Shown here: positions 26,685 through 34,786 of the stretch, piece by piece
Numbering within the stretch: the stretch's first letter is position 1
How the letters are laid out: the number at the start of each line of letters is the position of its first letter
NCBI RefSeq assembly: GCF_000420765.1
Contig: NZ_ATVO01000003.1
Span: 434,001 to 498,000, forward strand
Origin: Sandarakinorhabdus limnophila DSM 17366
GTDB taxonomy: Bacteria > Pseudomonadota > Alphaproteobacteria > Sphingomonadales > Sphingomonadaceae
Direction: 5' to 3'
DNA: 64,000 bases
Translations under genes and position numbers: made by a program
Notes under the pieces: model-generated
What the model was told of the DNA's origin: nothing
Databases searched by the model: none
The model's input: only the letters and a program-made list of their open reading frames with translations

Positions 26685-27212
26685 ATGCCCATTGATGAGT
26701 CGATTTCCTTCGTGCCTCTGCATATCGCCGCCCTGACGGTGAGCGACACGCGCGAGGCCGCCACCGACACATCGGGCGACACGCTGGTGGCGCGGCTCAC
26801 CGCTGCTGGCCATGTTCTTGCCGCCCGCGCCATCGTGAAGGACGAGGTGTCGCTACTGGTGGCGCACCTGAACGCGTGGATTGATGACCCGGCCATCGAC
26901 GTCATCATCACCACTGGCGGCACCGGCGTGACCGGCCGCGACGTGACCCCTGAAGCGCTTGATCAGGTTGCGGAAAAGATGATTCCCGGCTTTGGCGAGC
27001 TGTTCCGCTGGCTCAGCTTCCAGAGCATCGGCACCTCCACAATCCAGTCCCGCGCCTGTGCTGGCCTCGCCCGCGGCACCTATATCTTCTGCCTGCCCGG
27101 CTCCACCGGCGCCGTGAAGGACGGGTGGGACGGCATATTGGCCAGCCAATTGGATGCCCGCCACCGGCCGTGCAACTTCGTCGAGCTTTTGCCCCGTCTG
27201 CGGGAACGCTGA
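26685..27212 (+). CDS. moaB: Molybdenum cofactor protein MoaB
   Basis: A 175-residue MogA/MoaB-fold protein. It has [17 protein letters not shown] at the N-terminus, the [16 protein letters not shown] molybdopterin-binding loop in the middle, and the [17 protein letters not shown] motif. It acts in adenylylation of molybdopterin or a related step of cofactor synthesis in the cytosol. The start is the ATG at MPIDESISF; the longer frame runs into the VOC gene. A molybdopterin oxidoreductase lies at 43968-44615. A DEDD exonuclease gene follows after three bases. Confidence 0.92.
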   Translation: MPIDESISFVPLHIAALTVSDTREAATDTSGDTLVARLTAAGHVLAARAIVKDEVSLLVAHLNAWIDDPAIDVIITTGGTGVTGRDVTPEALDQVAEKMIPGFGELFRWLSFQSIGTSTIQSRACAGLARGTYIFCLPGSTGAVKDGWDGILASQLDARHRPCNFVELLPRLRER

Positions 27213-27215
27213 ACC

Positions 27216-27668
27216 GTGCGCTATTTCCTCGATTGCGAATTCAACGGCTTCGATGGCCCGCTCATCGCCATCGCGCTGGTGCCGGAAGGCGAGGGTCTCG
27301 GCGATTTCTATGCCGTGCTGCCCTGCCACCGCCCGCTGCGCTGGGTGGCGGAACATGTGATGCCCAAGCTGGGCGCCCCGGCCCAGAGCCGCGCCGACGT
27401 GGTGGCCGCGCTTGCCGCCTATCTTGCGACCGATGCCGAGCCCGTGCTGGTCGCCGACTGGCCAGAGGATATCGCCCACGCCGCTGGCTTGCTGGTGTTC
27501 AAAGGCCGCCGCATGGTCCCGCACGTGCGCTTTGATCTGATCAACTTGCCCGGCTTCGACACTGCCAGCATGAGCGCCATGCCCCACAACGCGCTGGCCG
27601 ATGCCCGCGCCCTGCGCACCGAAGTCTTGACTCGCGAAGCCCTGGCACTGGGCCAGGTCGCCGCCTGA
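27216..27668 (+). CDS. Small DEDD-type 3'-5' exonuclease-like protein
   Basis: A 150-residue protein from a GTG start three bases after moaB. It shows the DnaQ-fold metal ligands in order: DCEFNG (Asp-x-Glu) at 6-8, an Asp in VLVADWPEDI near the middle, and HNALADARAL (His-x5-Asp) near the end. It is therefore a minimal RNase T/oligoribonuclease-type fold. Substrate and role are unknown. It is probably cotranscribed with moaB, though no functional link is evident. Confidence 0.72.
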   Translation: MRYFLDCEFNGFDGPLIAIALVPEGEGLGDFYAVLPCHRPLRWVAEHVMPKLGAPAQSRADVVAALAAYLATDAEPVLVADWPEDIAHAAGLLVFKGRRMVPHVRFDLINLPGFDTASMSAMPHNALADARALRTEVLTREALALGQVAA

Positions 27669-27739
27669 AACAGGTCATCAATCCCGCTGGTGCACGCGCC
27701 ATGTTCCTGATACGTTCACATCCGATGGAGAGTCGGGTG

Positions 27740-28189
27740 ATGAAACTGATCGGAGCATGTCTGATGATGGCCAGCTTCACTGTAGGCAACCCGGCTGCCG
27801 GCGCCGAAGCCAGCGGCCAGTTAAGCGTGACGCTCACCGCCTTGCCCGCAGCGCCCGGCGGTGTCGCGCAGCACCGGCTGGAGAAGCGCTTCAACGGTGA
27901 TCTGGCCGGCACCAGCACTGGCGTGATGATGAGCGCAGGCGATCCGGCCAAGGGCATCGCCGGCTATGTCGCGATGGAGTTGGTGGAGGGCACGCTGGCT
28001 GGCCGCAGCGGTGGCTTTGCGCTGCAGCACAATGGGACGATGGATGCCGGCGGTCAGCAGCTCAATGTGGTCATCGTGCCTGGCTCCGGCACAGGGGCAT
28101 TGGCAGGCATCAGCGGCCGCATGACCATCCGCATCGCCGGCCGGGAGCATTTCTACACGCTCAGCTATGGCCTCCCCGCCGCACCCTGA
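27740..28189 (+). CDS. Exported DUF3224 protein
   Basis: 149 residues from the ATG at MKLIGACLM, with GGAG about ten bases upstream and a signal peptide ending near AAGAE. The rest matches DUF3224 by eye: the MMSAGDPAKGIAGYVAMELVEG strand pair, GRSGGFALQHNGTM, VPGSGTGALAGISG and the terminal HFYTLSY. These are small lipocalin-like beta barrels of unknown function. The 3' end overlaps the radical SAM gene by 23 bases in another frame. Confidence 0.8.
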   Translation: MKLIGACLMMASFTVGNPAAGAEASGQLSVTLTALPAAPGGVAQHRLEKRFNGDLAGTSTGVMMSAGDPAKGIAGYVAMELVEGTLAGRSGGFALQHNGTMDAGGQQLNVVIVPGSGTGALAGISGRMTIRIAGREHFYTLSYGLPAAP

Positions 28190-29252
28190 GGCGGTGCGCG
28201 GGCGCGGCGCGACCGGGAACGCCACGCCCGCCCGCTTTGGCCTCGCCGCTCGCGAAGCCGATGGTGACTGGCTGGACATGGCCGCAACGGTTGACGACGC
28301 ACCGCCGCCCTTGCGCACGACGGTAACGGTGGAACGCCCGCGCAGCATCATCACCCGCAACCAATCCCCCGATGTGCCGTTTGACCGCTCGATCAACGCC
28401 TATCGCGGCTGTGAGCATGGCTGCGTTTATTGTTTCGCCCGCCCCACACACGCCTTTCACGATCTGTCGCCCGGCCTGGATTTCGAAAGCCGGCTGTTCG
28501 CCAAGCCGGACGCGCCAGCGCTGCTGAAGGCCGAACTGGGCAAACGCGGCTACGAATGCCAGCCCATCGCGCTCGGCACCAACACCGATCCCTATCAGCC
28601 CATCGAGCGCGACTGGAAGATCACCCGGCAAATCCTTGAAATATTGAATGACTGCCGTCACCCCGTCACCATCACCACCAAGTCAGACCGGGTGTGCCGC
28701 GACCTCGATATCCTTACCGCCATGGCGACCCGCAGCCTCGCCGCGGTGATGATCAGCGTCACCACCCTCGATCCCCACCTCGCCCGGTGCATGGAACCAC
28801 GCGCCGCCACACCTCCACGCCGCCTCGCCGCCATCCGCGCGCTCAGCCAAGCCGGCGTGCCCGTATACGTCTCACTCTCGCCGATGATCCCGGCGATAAA
28901 CGATCACGAGATCGAAGCCATCGTCGCCGCTGCTGCCGAAGCCGGCGCAGTTGGCGCTTACTCCATCCCCGTGCGCTTGCCCCACGAAGTCGCGCCGCTG
29001 TTCCGCGACTGGCTGGCGACACATTTCCCCGACCGCGCCGCCCGCGTCATGCACCACATCACCTCCATGCGCGGCGGAAAGGACAATGATCCCCGCTTCT
29101 TCGCCCGCTTCCAGGCGCAAGGCCCCTATGCCGACCTGATGCGCCAGCGTTTCGGGAAGGCCTGCACCAACCACGGGCTGAGCCGGGAACGGATTCAACT
29201 GGATTGCACCCGGTTCCAGACACCCGGTGATCAGTTCAGCCTTTTCCCGTGA
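28167..29252 (+). CDS. PA0069-family radical SAM protein
   Basis: A 361-residue radical SAM enzyme. The cluster cysteines C82, C86 and C89 are in RGCEHGCVYCFARP, after a conserved Asn-rich lead (ITRNQSPDVPFDRSINAY). The NTDPYQPIE and MISVTTLD strands follow, as in the spore-photoproduct-lyase-related PA0069/Rv2578c family, whose reaction is not known. The ATG at 28167 lies inside the DUF3224 gene, so the two are coupled. The N-terminal ~45 residues are low in conservation, and a later start is possible. Confidence 0.87.
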   Translation: MASPPHPEAVRGRGATGNATPARFGLAAREADGDWLDMAATVDDAPPPLRTTVTVERPRSIITRNQSPDVPFDRSINAYRGCEHGCVYCFARPTHAFHDLSPGLDFESRLFAKPDAPALLKAELGKRGYECQPIALGTNTDPYQPIERDWKITRQILEILNDCRHPVTITTKSDRVCRDLDILTAMATRSLAAVMISVTTLDPHLARCMEPRAATPPRRLAAIRALSQAGVPVYVSLSPMIPAINDHEIEAIVAAAAEAGAVGAYSIPVRLPHEVAPLFRDWLATHFPDRAARVMHHITSMRGGKDNDPRFFARFQAQGPYADLMRQRFGKACTNHGLSRERIQLDCTRFQTPGDQFSLFP

Positions 29253-29279
29253 AGCAGCGCCAATCAGGGCACTCCACCC

Positions 29280-30392
29280 TTATCGCGCCATCTTCTGGTA
29301 GCGCTCAAGCCGCGGCGGCTCCGCCTGCCATTGGCCCTTGGCACCAATCGCGCGCCCTGCCTCGAACAGCCGCCGCAAGGCAGCGGGTTCAAAGCTGATC
29401 GGGCTCGGTTCCTCCTCGTCATCCGGCAGATAGGCCAGGTGATATTCGGCGCGGGCGTTGCGGGCCATGGTGTAAACCCTCTCGATGGAACGATAGGCAA
29501 TCGATCGCAACATCTCGAGAACACTGCGGCCGATGATGCTGCCGCTGTTGGTGCCGCTGAGCGCCGTGTTGCCAACCAGGCTGACGTGGCCATTCACAAT
29601 CGTCCAGACATGTTCATTGGCACCGCGCGGATCGATCATGTAGCTGCGGAACAGCACGGCCTGCTTGATGCCGCCGTCGACATGCATCGTCGGCGGCCCA
29701 TCGGTCTGGCTGATGTACACCGGCGCGAACACGCCCGGGATTGCCGCCGATGCCGCCAAAACGCGGCGATAGAGCTGGACCCGGTTTGGCTCGGTTGAAC
29801 TGGCGATGCGGCCCATGTCCCAAACCGTGGCCACGCCGTTGTCGAGATTGGTGGTGCCCACGTACAGCCGCCGGCCCTTGCGATGTTCAGCTGCGACCTC
29901 ATCCATCATCTGCTCGGTCACGATCGTCTCGATCATCCGCTCCAGCGGCCCGCGATCATACACCGAAGCCTTCTTTGCAAAGCCGATGATGCCGCGGCGC
30001 TTCATCACGTCCTTAGCGGTGATTTCCGTATAGGCGCGGGCAAGATCGGCATCATGCTTTGGCCCCAGAAAGGCCAGAGTGGCCATCAGCGCTCCGGTTG
30101 AAATGCCGGTCACCACGTCGAACTGCGGGCTAGTGCCGGATTTACTCCAGCCCACCAGCACACCGGCGCCAAATGCCCCCACAGATCCGCCGCCCGAAAG
30201 CAGCAGGACATCATTGCGCTTGCCCACCTGGCGCAACGGCGGCGGATCACCCAGCGGTGTGCCATCGGCATCGGCTGCCGAAACGATCGCCGTGCGGGCC
30301 AGCATTGGTGCCTCGAAGGCTGGTGCTGTCGGCCGTGTGGCGCAGCCTGCCAGCAGCAACAGACTACACAACACTGGAAATGCAGGTCTCAT
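29280..30392 (-). CDS. Patatin-like phospholipase lipoprotein
   Basis: A 370-residue lipoprotein with lipobox LLAGC (C17), so it is probably anchored to a periplasmic membrane face. The patatin domain has the oxyanion loop SGGGSVGAFGAG (66-77), the nucleophile elbow GISTG with Ser98, and the catalytic Asp238 in DGG. It should hydrolyse acyl esters of phospholipids or related lipids. It sits upstream of, and on the same strand as, nothing obviously linked; the acyl-CoA ligase at 30446 is on the same strand 53 bases upstream, so cotranscription and fatty-acid recycling are plausible. Confidence 0.9.
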   Translation of the reverse strand: MRPAFPVLCSLLLLAGCATRPTAPAFEAPMLARTAIVSAADADGTPLGDPPPLRQVGKRNDVLLLSGGGSVGAFGAGVLVGWSKSGTSPQFDVVTGISTGALMATLAFLGPKHDADLARAYTEITAKDVMKRRGIIGFAKKASVYDRGPLERMIETIVTEQMMDEVAAEHRKGRRLYVGTTNLDNGVATVWDMGRIASSTEPNRVQLYRRVLAASAAIPGVFAPVYISQTDGPPTMHVDGGIKQAVLFRSYMIDPRGANEHVWTIVNGHVSLVGNTALSGTNSGSIIGRSVLEMLRSIAYRSIERVYTMARNARAEYHLAYLPDDEEEPSPISFEPAALRRLFEAGRAIGAKGQWQAEPPRLERYQKMAR

Positions 30393-30445
30393 GACGGGGG
30401 CCCCTGTGGTTCGCGGCGCAACTCTGCGCCCGGGAATGACCCCGC

Positions 30446-32065
30446 TTACGCTGTCGGCAGCTTATAGTCCTTGTATTGTTCGCGCAGGGCCACTTTCAGC
30501 AGCTTCCCCGTGGCGGTGTGCGGCAGGCTGGGGACGATCAACACATCATCGGGCGTCCACCACTTGGCGATACGGCCGTCCAGATAGGCCAGCACGCTCT
30601 CCTTGGTCACCGCCGCGCCCTCCTTCGGCACCACCAGCAGCAGCGGGCGCTCATCCCATTTGGGGTGATGCACACCGATCACGCAGGCTTCCGCCACGCC
30701 CGGCGCACCGACAGCCACATTTTCCAGATCGATGGACGAGACCCATTCACCGCCGGACTTGATCACATCCTTGGCGCGATCGACGATCTGCATGTAGCCA
30801 AGCGGATCGAGCGTGGCGACATCGCCCGTGTCGAACCATCCGTCTTCGAACGCGCTGGCGCCATCGCCCTTGAAATAGCTGCCCACAATCCACGGGCCCC
30901 GCACCAGCAGGCGGCCGAAAGCCACACCGTCTCGCGGCAATTCCTGGCCATCGTCGTCAACGATCTTCATTTCGACACCGAACAGCCCACGGCCCTGCTT
31001 TATACGAACATTGAGTTCATCGGCGTAAGGCATTGTATCCGTTTCTGGAACGCCCGTACCCACAGTGCCGAGCGGGGACATTTCTGTCATACCCCACAGC
31101 TGCAAGACGCGCACGCCGAGCTTGTCATAGGCCTCGATCATGGCGCGCGGCACAGCTGAACCACCAATGGCGGTGCGGTTCAGCTTGCCCATCGTCTCAC
31201 CGGTTTTTTCCAGGTGCTGCATCATGCCCAGCCAGATGGTCGGCACGGCCAGCGCCAGATCCACCTCTTCCTCCACAATCAGCTTGTGCAGCGTTGGCGG
31301 ATCGAAATTGGGGCCGCCCATCACCAGCTTCGCGCCGGCCGCAGCCGCCGTGTAGGGGATGGACCAGGCATTAGCGTGATACATCGGCGCAATCGGCAGA
31401 ACGACGGTGCGGGCACCCATGGCAAACACATCGGTGGCACAGGCGGCCATGGCGTGCAGCACGTTGGAACGGTGGCTGTATTGCACGCCCTTGGGATTGC
31501 CGGTGGTACCGCTGGTGTAGCACAGGCCCGCCGGCGCATTTTCCGGCACGTCGGTCCACGGCGCATCCACGCTCTCGGCCGCCAGCAGATCCTCATAACA
31601 GAGCAGGTTCAGGCTGGATTCCGGCATGTGGGCACGATCCGTAAGCAGCACGAAATGCTCGATCGTGGAAAGACTTGGCGCCAGTTTCTCAACCAGCTTC
31701 ACAAACGTCAGATCGAAAAACAGCACCCGGTCTTCAGCGTGGTTGGCGATGTAGATGATCTGCTCTTCAAACAGGCGCGGGTTGATGGTGTGGGCAACGC
31801 CGCCCATGCCGGAAATGCCATACCAGCTTTCGACATGGCGCCAGGTGTTCCAAGCCAGCGTGGCGATGCGATCGCCGGGCTGCATGCCCAACCGCCGCAG
31901 CGCGCCCGCCACCTGCTTGGCGCGGCCGCGCACAGTGGCCCAGTTGGTGCGATGCTTGGCCCCTTCGCAGCTCAGCGACACGATCTCGCGCTGACCATGA
32001 TAAATCGCCGCGTGATCGATCAGCTTGCTCACCAGCAGCGGCCAATCCTGCATCGTTCCCAACAT
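30446..32065 (-). CDS. Medium/long-chain fatty acyl-CoA ligase
   Basis: A 539-residue ANL-superfamily ligase that adenylates a fatty acid and forms its CoA thioester. The start is the ATG with GGGGAGG six bases upstream, giving [11 protein letters not shown]. The AMP loop is [12 protein letters not shown], followed by GMTEMSPLG, the hinge-region [24 protein letters not shown] and the C-terminal catalytic Lys in TATGKLLK. The 180-base upstream region also carries the promoter and LexA boxes of the divergent small ORF. Confidence 0.92.
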   Translation of the reverse strand: MLGTMQDWPLLVSKLIDHAAIYHGQREIVSLSCEGAKHRTNWATVRGRAKQVAGALRRLGMQPGDRIATLAWNTWRHVESWYGISGMGGVAHTINPRLFEEQIIYIANHAEDRVLFFDLTFVKLVEKLAPSLSTIEHFVLLTDRAHMPESSLNLLCYEDLLAAESVDAPWTDVPENAPAGLCYTSGTTGNPKGVQYSHRSNVLHAMAACATDVFAMGARTVVLPIAPMYHANAWSIPYTAAAAGAKLVMGGPNFDPPTLHKLIVEEEVDLALAVPTIWLGMMQHLEKTGETMGKLNRTAIGGSAVPRAMIEAYDKLGVRVLQLWGMTEMSPLGTVGTGVPETDTMPYADELNVRIKQGRGLFGVEMKIVDDDGQELPRDGVAFGRLLVRGPWIVGSYFKGDGASAFEDGWFDTGDVATLDPLGYMQIVDRAKDVIKSGGEWVSSIDLENVAVGAPGVAEACVIGVHHPKWDERPLLLVVPKEGAAVTKESVLAYLDGRIAKWWTPDDVLIVPSLPHTATGKLLKVALREQYKDYKLPTA

Positions 32066-32162
32066 GCGCGTCCTCCCCAAATTTTCTCATGCAGCGCGCC
32101 TTTCTGACCGCGGCACCTTGCCAATAGTTCATAGCCCCGCCGTCGAAGCGCGAAAAGGGGGC

Positions 32163-32191
32163 TTGACGGAAAGAACATTACAGGAACATAA
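32163..32191 (+). promoter_or_regulatory. Promoter -35/-10 of the small SOS-linked ORF
   Basis: TTGACG (32163-32168) and ACATAA (32186-32191) are 17 bases apart on the plus strand. One LexA-type box lies in the spacer and the other just downstream of the -10, around the expected start of transcription, which is the layout of a tightly repressed SOS promoter. Confidence 0.6.
32173..32187 (+). promoter_or_regulatory. LexA (SOS) box 1, GAAC-N7-GAAC
   Basis: GAAC-ATTACAG-GAAC matches the alphaproteobacterial LexA half-site arrangement (GTTC-N7-GTTC read on the other strand). It sits between the -35 and -10 of the promoter for the 65-residue ORF. The same form occurs upstream of recA in this window. 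Confidence 0.7.
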
Positions 32192-32197
32192 GGTGCG

Positions 32198-32212
32198 GAA
32201 CAGATAAGGAAC
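32198..32212 (+). promoter_or_regulatory. LexA (SOS) box 2, GAAC-N7-GAAC
   Basis: GAAC-AGATAAG-GAAC, 25 bases downstream of box 1 and in the same orientation, covering the expected +1 region. Two tandem boxes suggest strong or cooperative LexA repression. Confidence 0.7.
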
Positions 32213-32245
32213 ATTCTGGCGATTCGTCGCTGGCAAGGGGATAAG

Positions 32246-32443
32246 ATGATGACGATGCTGTTGATGTTGCTGGCCTGTGTGGCCGCCTGGGCCCTGGTTG
32301 GCCTCATGCTGGGTGACGCCCGCCTGGCGTTGGTCGATGCCCTGCGCGGGCAACCGGTTCAAGGCGGCGGCTGGATGCCGTCGTCGGCACTGTTGGTGCG
32401 GTCGTCGATCGTCCGCCCAGTCCGGGCCTTGACCCGGGCATAG
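32246..32443 (+). CDS. SOS-controlled small membrane protein (candidate)
   Basis: A 65-residue ORF with AAGGGG five bases before the first ATG (a second ATG follows directly). Residues ~4-22 form one hydrophobic helix (LLMLLACVAAWALVGLM); the rest is short, basic and soluble (RGQPVQGGGW, then three Arg near the end). Two LexA-type boxes overlap its promoter. Its last 85 bases overlap the 3' end of pssA on the other strand. I recognise no family. Single-helix SOS proteins such as Caulobacter SidA (division inhibitor) or TisB (toxin) are functional models only; the sequence is not visibly homologous. Confidence 0.6.
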   Translation: MMTMLLMLLACVAAWALVGLMLGDARLALVDALRGQPVQGGGWMPSSALLVRSSIVRPVRALTRA

Positions 32444-33183
32444 GAGTTGATCGCCATCGGGATCGATACGGCATAAACGATGGTGATGATAGCGAGTGTT
32501 GGCCACGGATTGGTGAACAACGCGCCGGCCAGCAAGCCGATGGCCGCCAACGCCGGCAAGCGCCACGACGGCCGCAGGCGCAGCGACCCCCAGCCATAGC
32601 TTGGCAGGTTTGACACCATCAGGAACGCCACGGTGAGCGAGGTGGCGGCAACCACGCCCGCGCGCACCGCAAGATCATCAAGCGCTGATGGCGCCAACCA
32701 GAAGTGCACATACAGTGGCGCCAGTGTCAGGCCCGCAGCTGCCGGTGCCGGTATCCCGGTCAGATAGCCGAGTTTCTTGTGCGGCTGGTCATCGGCATCG
32801 ATCTGGGCATTGAACCGGGCCAACCGCAGTGCACAGGCAATGGCATTGGCCAATGCGATCACCCAACCCAGTCGTCCCGGCAGATGCTGCAAGGCCCACA
32901 GATACAGGATCAGCGTCGGCGCCACGCCAAAGGCCGTCACGTCTGACAGCGAATCCAGTTCGGCACCAAAGCGGCTGCTGCCCTTCAACAAGCGCGCGAT
33001 GCGGCCATCGATACCATCAAGCACGCCAGCCAGCAGAACCGCGACCACGGCCTTTTCCCATTCCCCGCCAATGGCAAAACGCACCCCGGTGAGCCCGCAA
33101 CACAAGGCCAGCACGGTCACCGCATTGGGCACGACAGCGCGCAACGGAATGCCGCGGCGGCGAGGTGGTTCGCGGTCGATCAT
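32359..33183 (-). CDS. pssA: CDP-diacylglycerol-serine O-phosphatidyltransferase
   Basis: A 274-residue membrane enzyme that makes phosphatidylserine from CDP-diacylglycerol and serine. The CDP-alcohol phosphotransferase signature is complete: DGIDGRIAR, then GAELDSLSD. About six to eight hydrophobic helices follow. The C-terminal ~28 residues are soluble, and their coding region overlaps the convergent small SOS-linked ORF. It lies 27 bases downstream of psd on the same strand, forming a psd-pssA operon for phosphatidylethanolamine synthesis. Confidence 0.93.
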   Translation of the reverse strand: MIDREPPRRRGIPLRAVVPNAVTVLALCCGLTGVRFAIGGEWEKAVVAVLLAGVLDGIDGRIARLLKGSSRFGAELDSLSDVTAFGVAPTLILYLWALQHLPGRLGWVIALANAIACALRLARFNAQIDADDQPHKKLGYLTGIPAPAAAGLTLAPLYVHFWLAPSALDDLAVRAGVVAATSLTVAFLMVSNLPSYGWGSLRLRPSWRLPALAAIGLLAGALFTNPWPTLAIITIVYAVSIPMAINSYARVKARTGRTIDDRTNSADDGIQPPP

Positions 33184-33210
33184 CGATTGTGCATCAGCAG
33201 GCAGGCCGCG

Positions 33211-34080
33211 TCATTGCGCCTGCGCGCTCTGCATGAGGGGCGCACCCTTCACCGCCAGAACGGTTTCCCCGGCGATGGCCCGCTGGCCCACCGCAACGGC
33301 GGGCACATAACCGGCCGGCAGGAATACATCGACCCGGCTGCCAAAACGGATCAGGCCAAAGCGCTCACCCACCTTCAGCGCCTGGCCCACATCCACCCAC
33401 TTCATGATCCGCCGCGCCACCAGGCCGGCAATCTGGGTGAAGGCGACACGCACGCCGCTGGCATCTTCCATTACGAAATACTGCCGCTCATTCTCTTCAC
33501 TCGCCTTGTCGAGATCGGCGTTGAGGAACTTGCCTGGCACATAAACGATGCGCGTCAGCCGCCCCGCGATCGGCGCGCGGTTCACGTGCACATCGAAAAC
33601 GTTCATGAACACGGTCACGCGCGTCACCAGGCCCTCGCCCAGGCCGCCTTCACCCAGCAACTGGCGCGGCACCTCGACGTTGGTAATCAGGCTCACCAGG
33701 CCATCGGCCGGCGACACGATCAAATTCTCGCCAATCGGCGTCACCCGCACCGGATCGCGGAAGAAGGCCGCCACCCAGATCGCAATGCCAAGCAGCACGA
33801 AGCTGAGCGCAGTCCATTCCAGCACCAGCCCGCTGAACAGCACAGCGGCCAGCGCGATTGCCAGGAATTTGCGGCCTTCTGGGTGCATGTCGGGCAGGCG
33901 ATACTTGGCGCTCTCACCCGGCACCAGCGGCAGTGGCCCGGCCGGGACCTCGGGCGGTGGTGCCAAAGTCTGCTGCTGTTGCGCAGACGGCAGTTGCGGT
34001 TCCGCGTCCGGCGGTACCTTCAACGCGTTCAGCTCGGCCTCAAGCTCTTCAAGCGTCAGTTTCTTGTCAGGATCGGTCAT
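33211..34080 (-). CDS. psd: Phosphatidylserine decarboxylase
   Basis: A 289-residue proenzyme that converts phosphatidylserine to phosphatidylethanolamine at the inner membrane. The self-cleavage site that forms the pyruvoyl group is G247-S248 in RFGSRVDV; family motifs SPADG and FMNVFDVHVNR are present. One or two membrane helices lie at ~72-106. An unusual N-terminal extension of about 60 residues (helical, then Gln/Pro-rich) precedes the domain; most short-form enzymes lack it. It is upstream of pssA in the same unit. Confidence 0.93.
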   Translation of the reverse strand: MTDPDKKLTLEELEAELNALKVPPDAEPQLPSAQQQQTLAPPPEVPAGPLPLVPGESAKYRLPDMHPEGRKFLAIALAAVLFSGLVLEWTALSFVLLGIAIWVAAFFRDPVRVTPIGENLIVSPADGLVSLITNVEVPRQLLGEGGLGEGLVTRVTVFMNVFDVHVNRAPIAGRLTRIVYVPGKFLNADLDKASEENERQYFVMEDASGVRVAFTQIAGLVARRIMKWVDVGQALKVGERFGLIRFGSRVDVFLPAGYVPAVAVGQRAIAGETVLAVKGAPLMQSAQAQ

Positions 34081-34163
34081 GCTTGCTGCTTTAGCCCCGT
34101 CATACGCCGCTTGGCAATTGATCGCGCATTGCGCACCGCCCGTCGATGCGTCACAGGGCGGCG

Positions 34164-34700
34164 ATGATCCAATCCCTGCTGCTGTTCTGTGGTTCCCGCC
34201 CCGGCCATGATCCTGCCCATGCCGAACTGGCTGCGGGCCTTGGCCGGCTCTGTGCCGAACACGGCGTCACACTTGTCTACGGCGGCGGCCGCGTCGGGCT
34301 GATGGGCGTGGCGGCGCGGGCCTGCAAGGAAGGTGGCGGCCGCGTGATCGGCATCATCCCGCGCCTGTTGATGACCACCGAAATCGCCCAGGACGGGCTT
34401 GATGAACTGCACGTTGTGGAGACGCTGCACGAGCGCAAGGCGCTGATGCACCGGCTTTCCGATGCCATCATCGCCTTGCCCGGCAGCATCGGCACCCTCG
34501 ACGAGTTCTTCGAAAGCCTGACCTGGCGGGAACTGGGCATTCACGACAAGCCGATCTGGCTGCTGGGCGGCAACGGCTATTGGGATCCGCTTACGGCGTT
34601 GCTCGCCCATATCAGTGCCGCCGGCTTTGGCCCGCCGCATTTGGCTGCGCTTGCCGAACCGCTGGAAAATCTGGCGGCCCTGTCGGAAAAGCTTGGGTAA
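34164..34700 (+). CDS. LOG-family nucleotide phosphoribohydrolase
   Basis: 178 residues starting at MIQSLLLFCGSR. The Rossmann fold has VYGGGRVGLMG and the catalytic loop ALPGSIGTLDEFFE. The usual loop is PGGxGTxxE; here the second Gly is Ser, while the Thr, Glu and the Arg in LHERKALM are kept. Relatives release ribose-5-phosphate from AMP-type cytokinin nucleotides or other NMPs. The first ATG in the frame, six codons earlier, has no better ribosome site. Confidence 0.85.
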   Translation: MIQSLLLFCGSRPGHDPAHAELAAGLGRLCAEHGVTLVYGGGRVGLMGVAARACKEGGGRVIGIIPRLLMTTEIAQDGLDELHVVETLHERKALMHRLSDAIIALPGSIGTLDEFFESLTWRELGIHDKPIWLLGGNGYWDPLTALLAHISAAGFGPPHLAALAEPLENLAALSEKLG

Positions 34701-34786
34701 AACAGCGGCTGACACCATTGACCGGCCCGCCCGCCACCCCCTAGAACGACTGCTACAAACCGTCGCAGCAACGCAGGAAGTACAAG

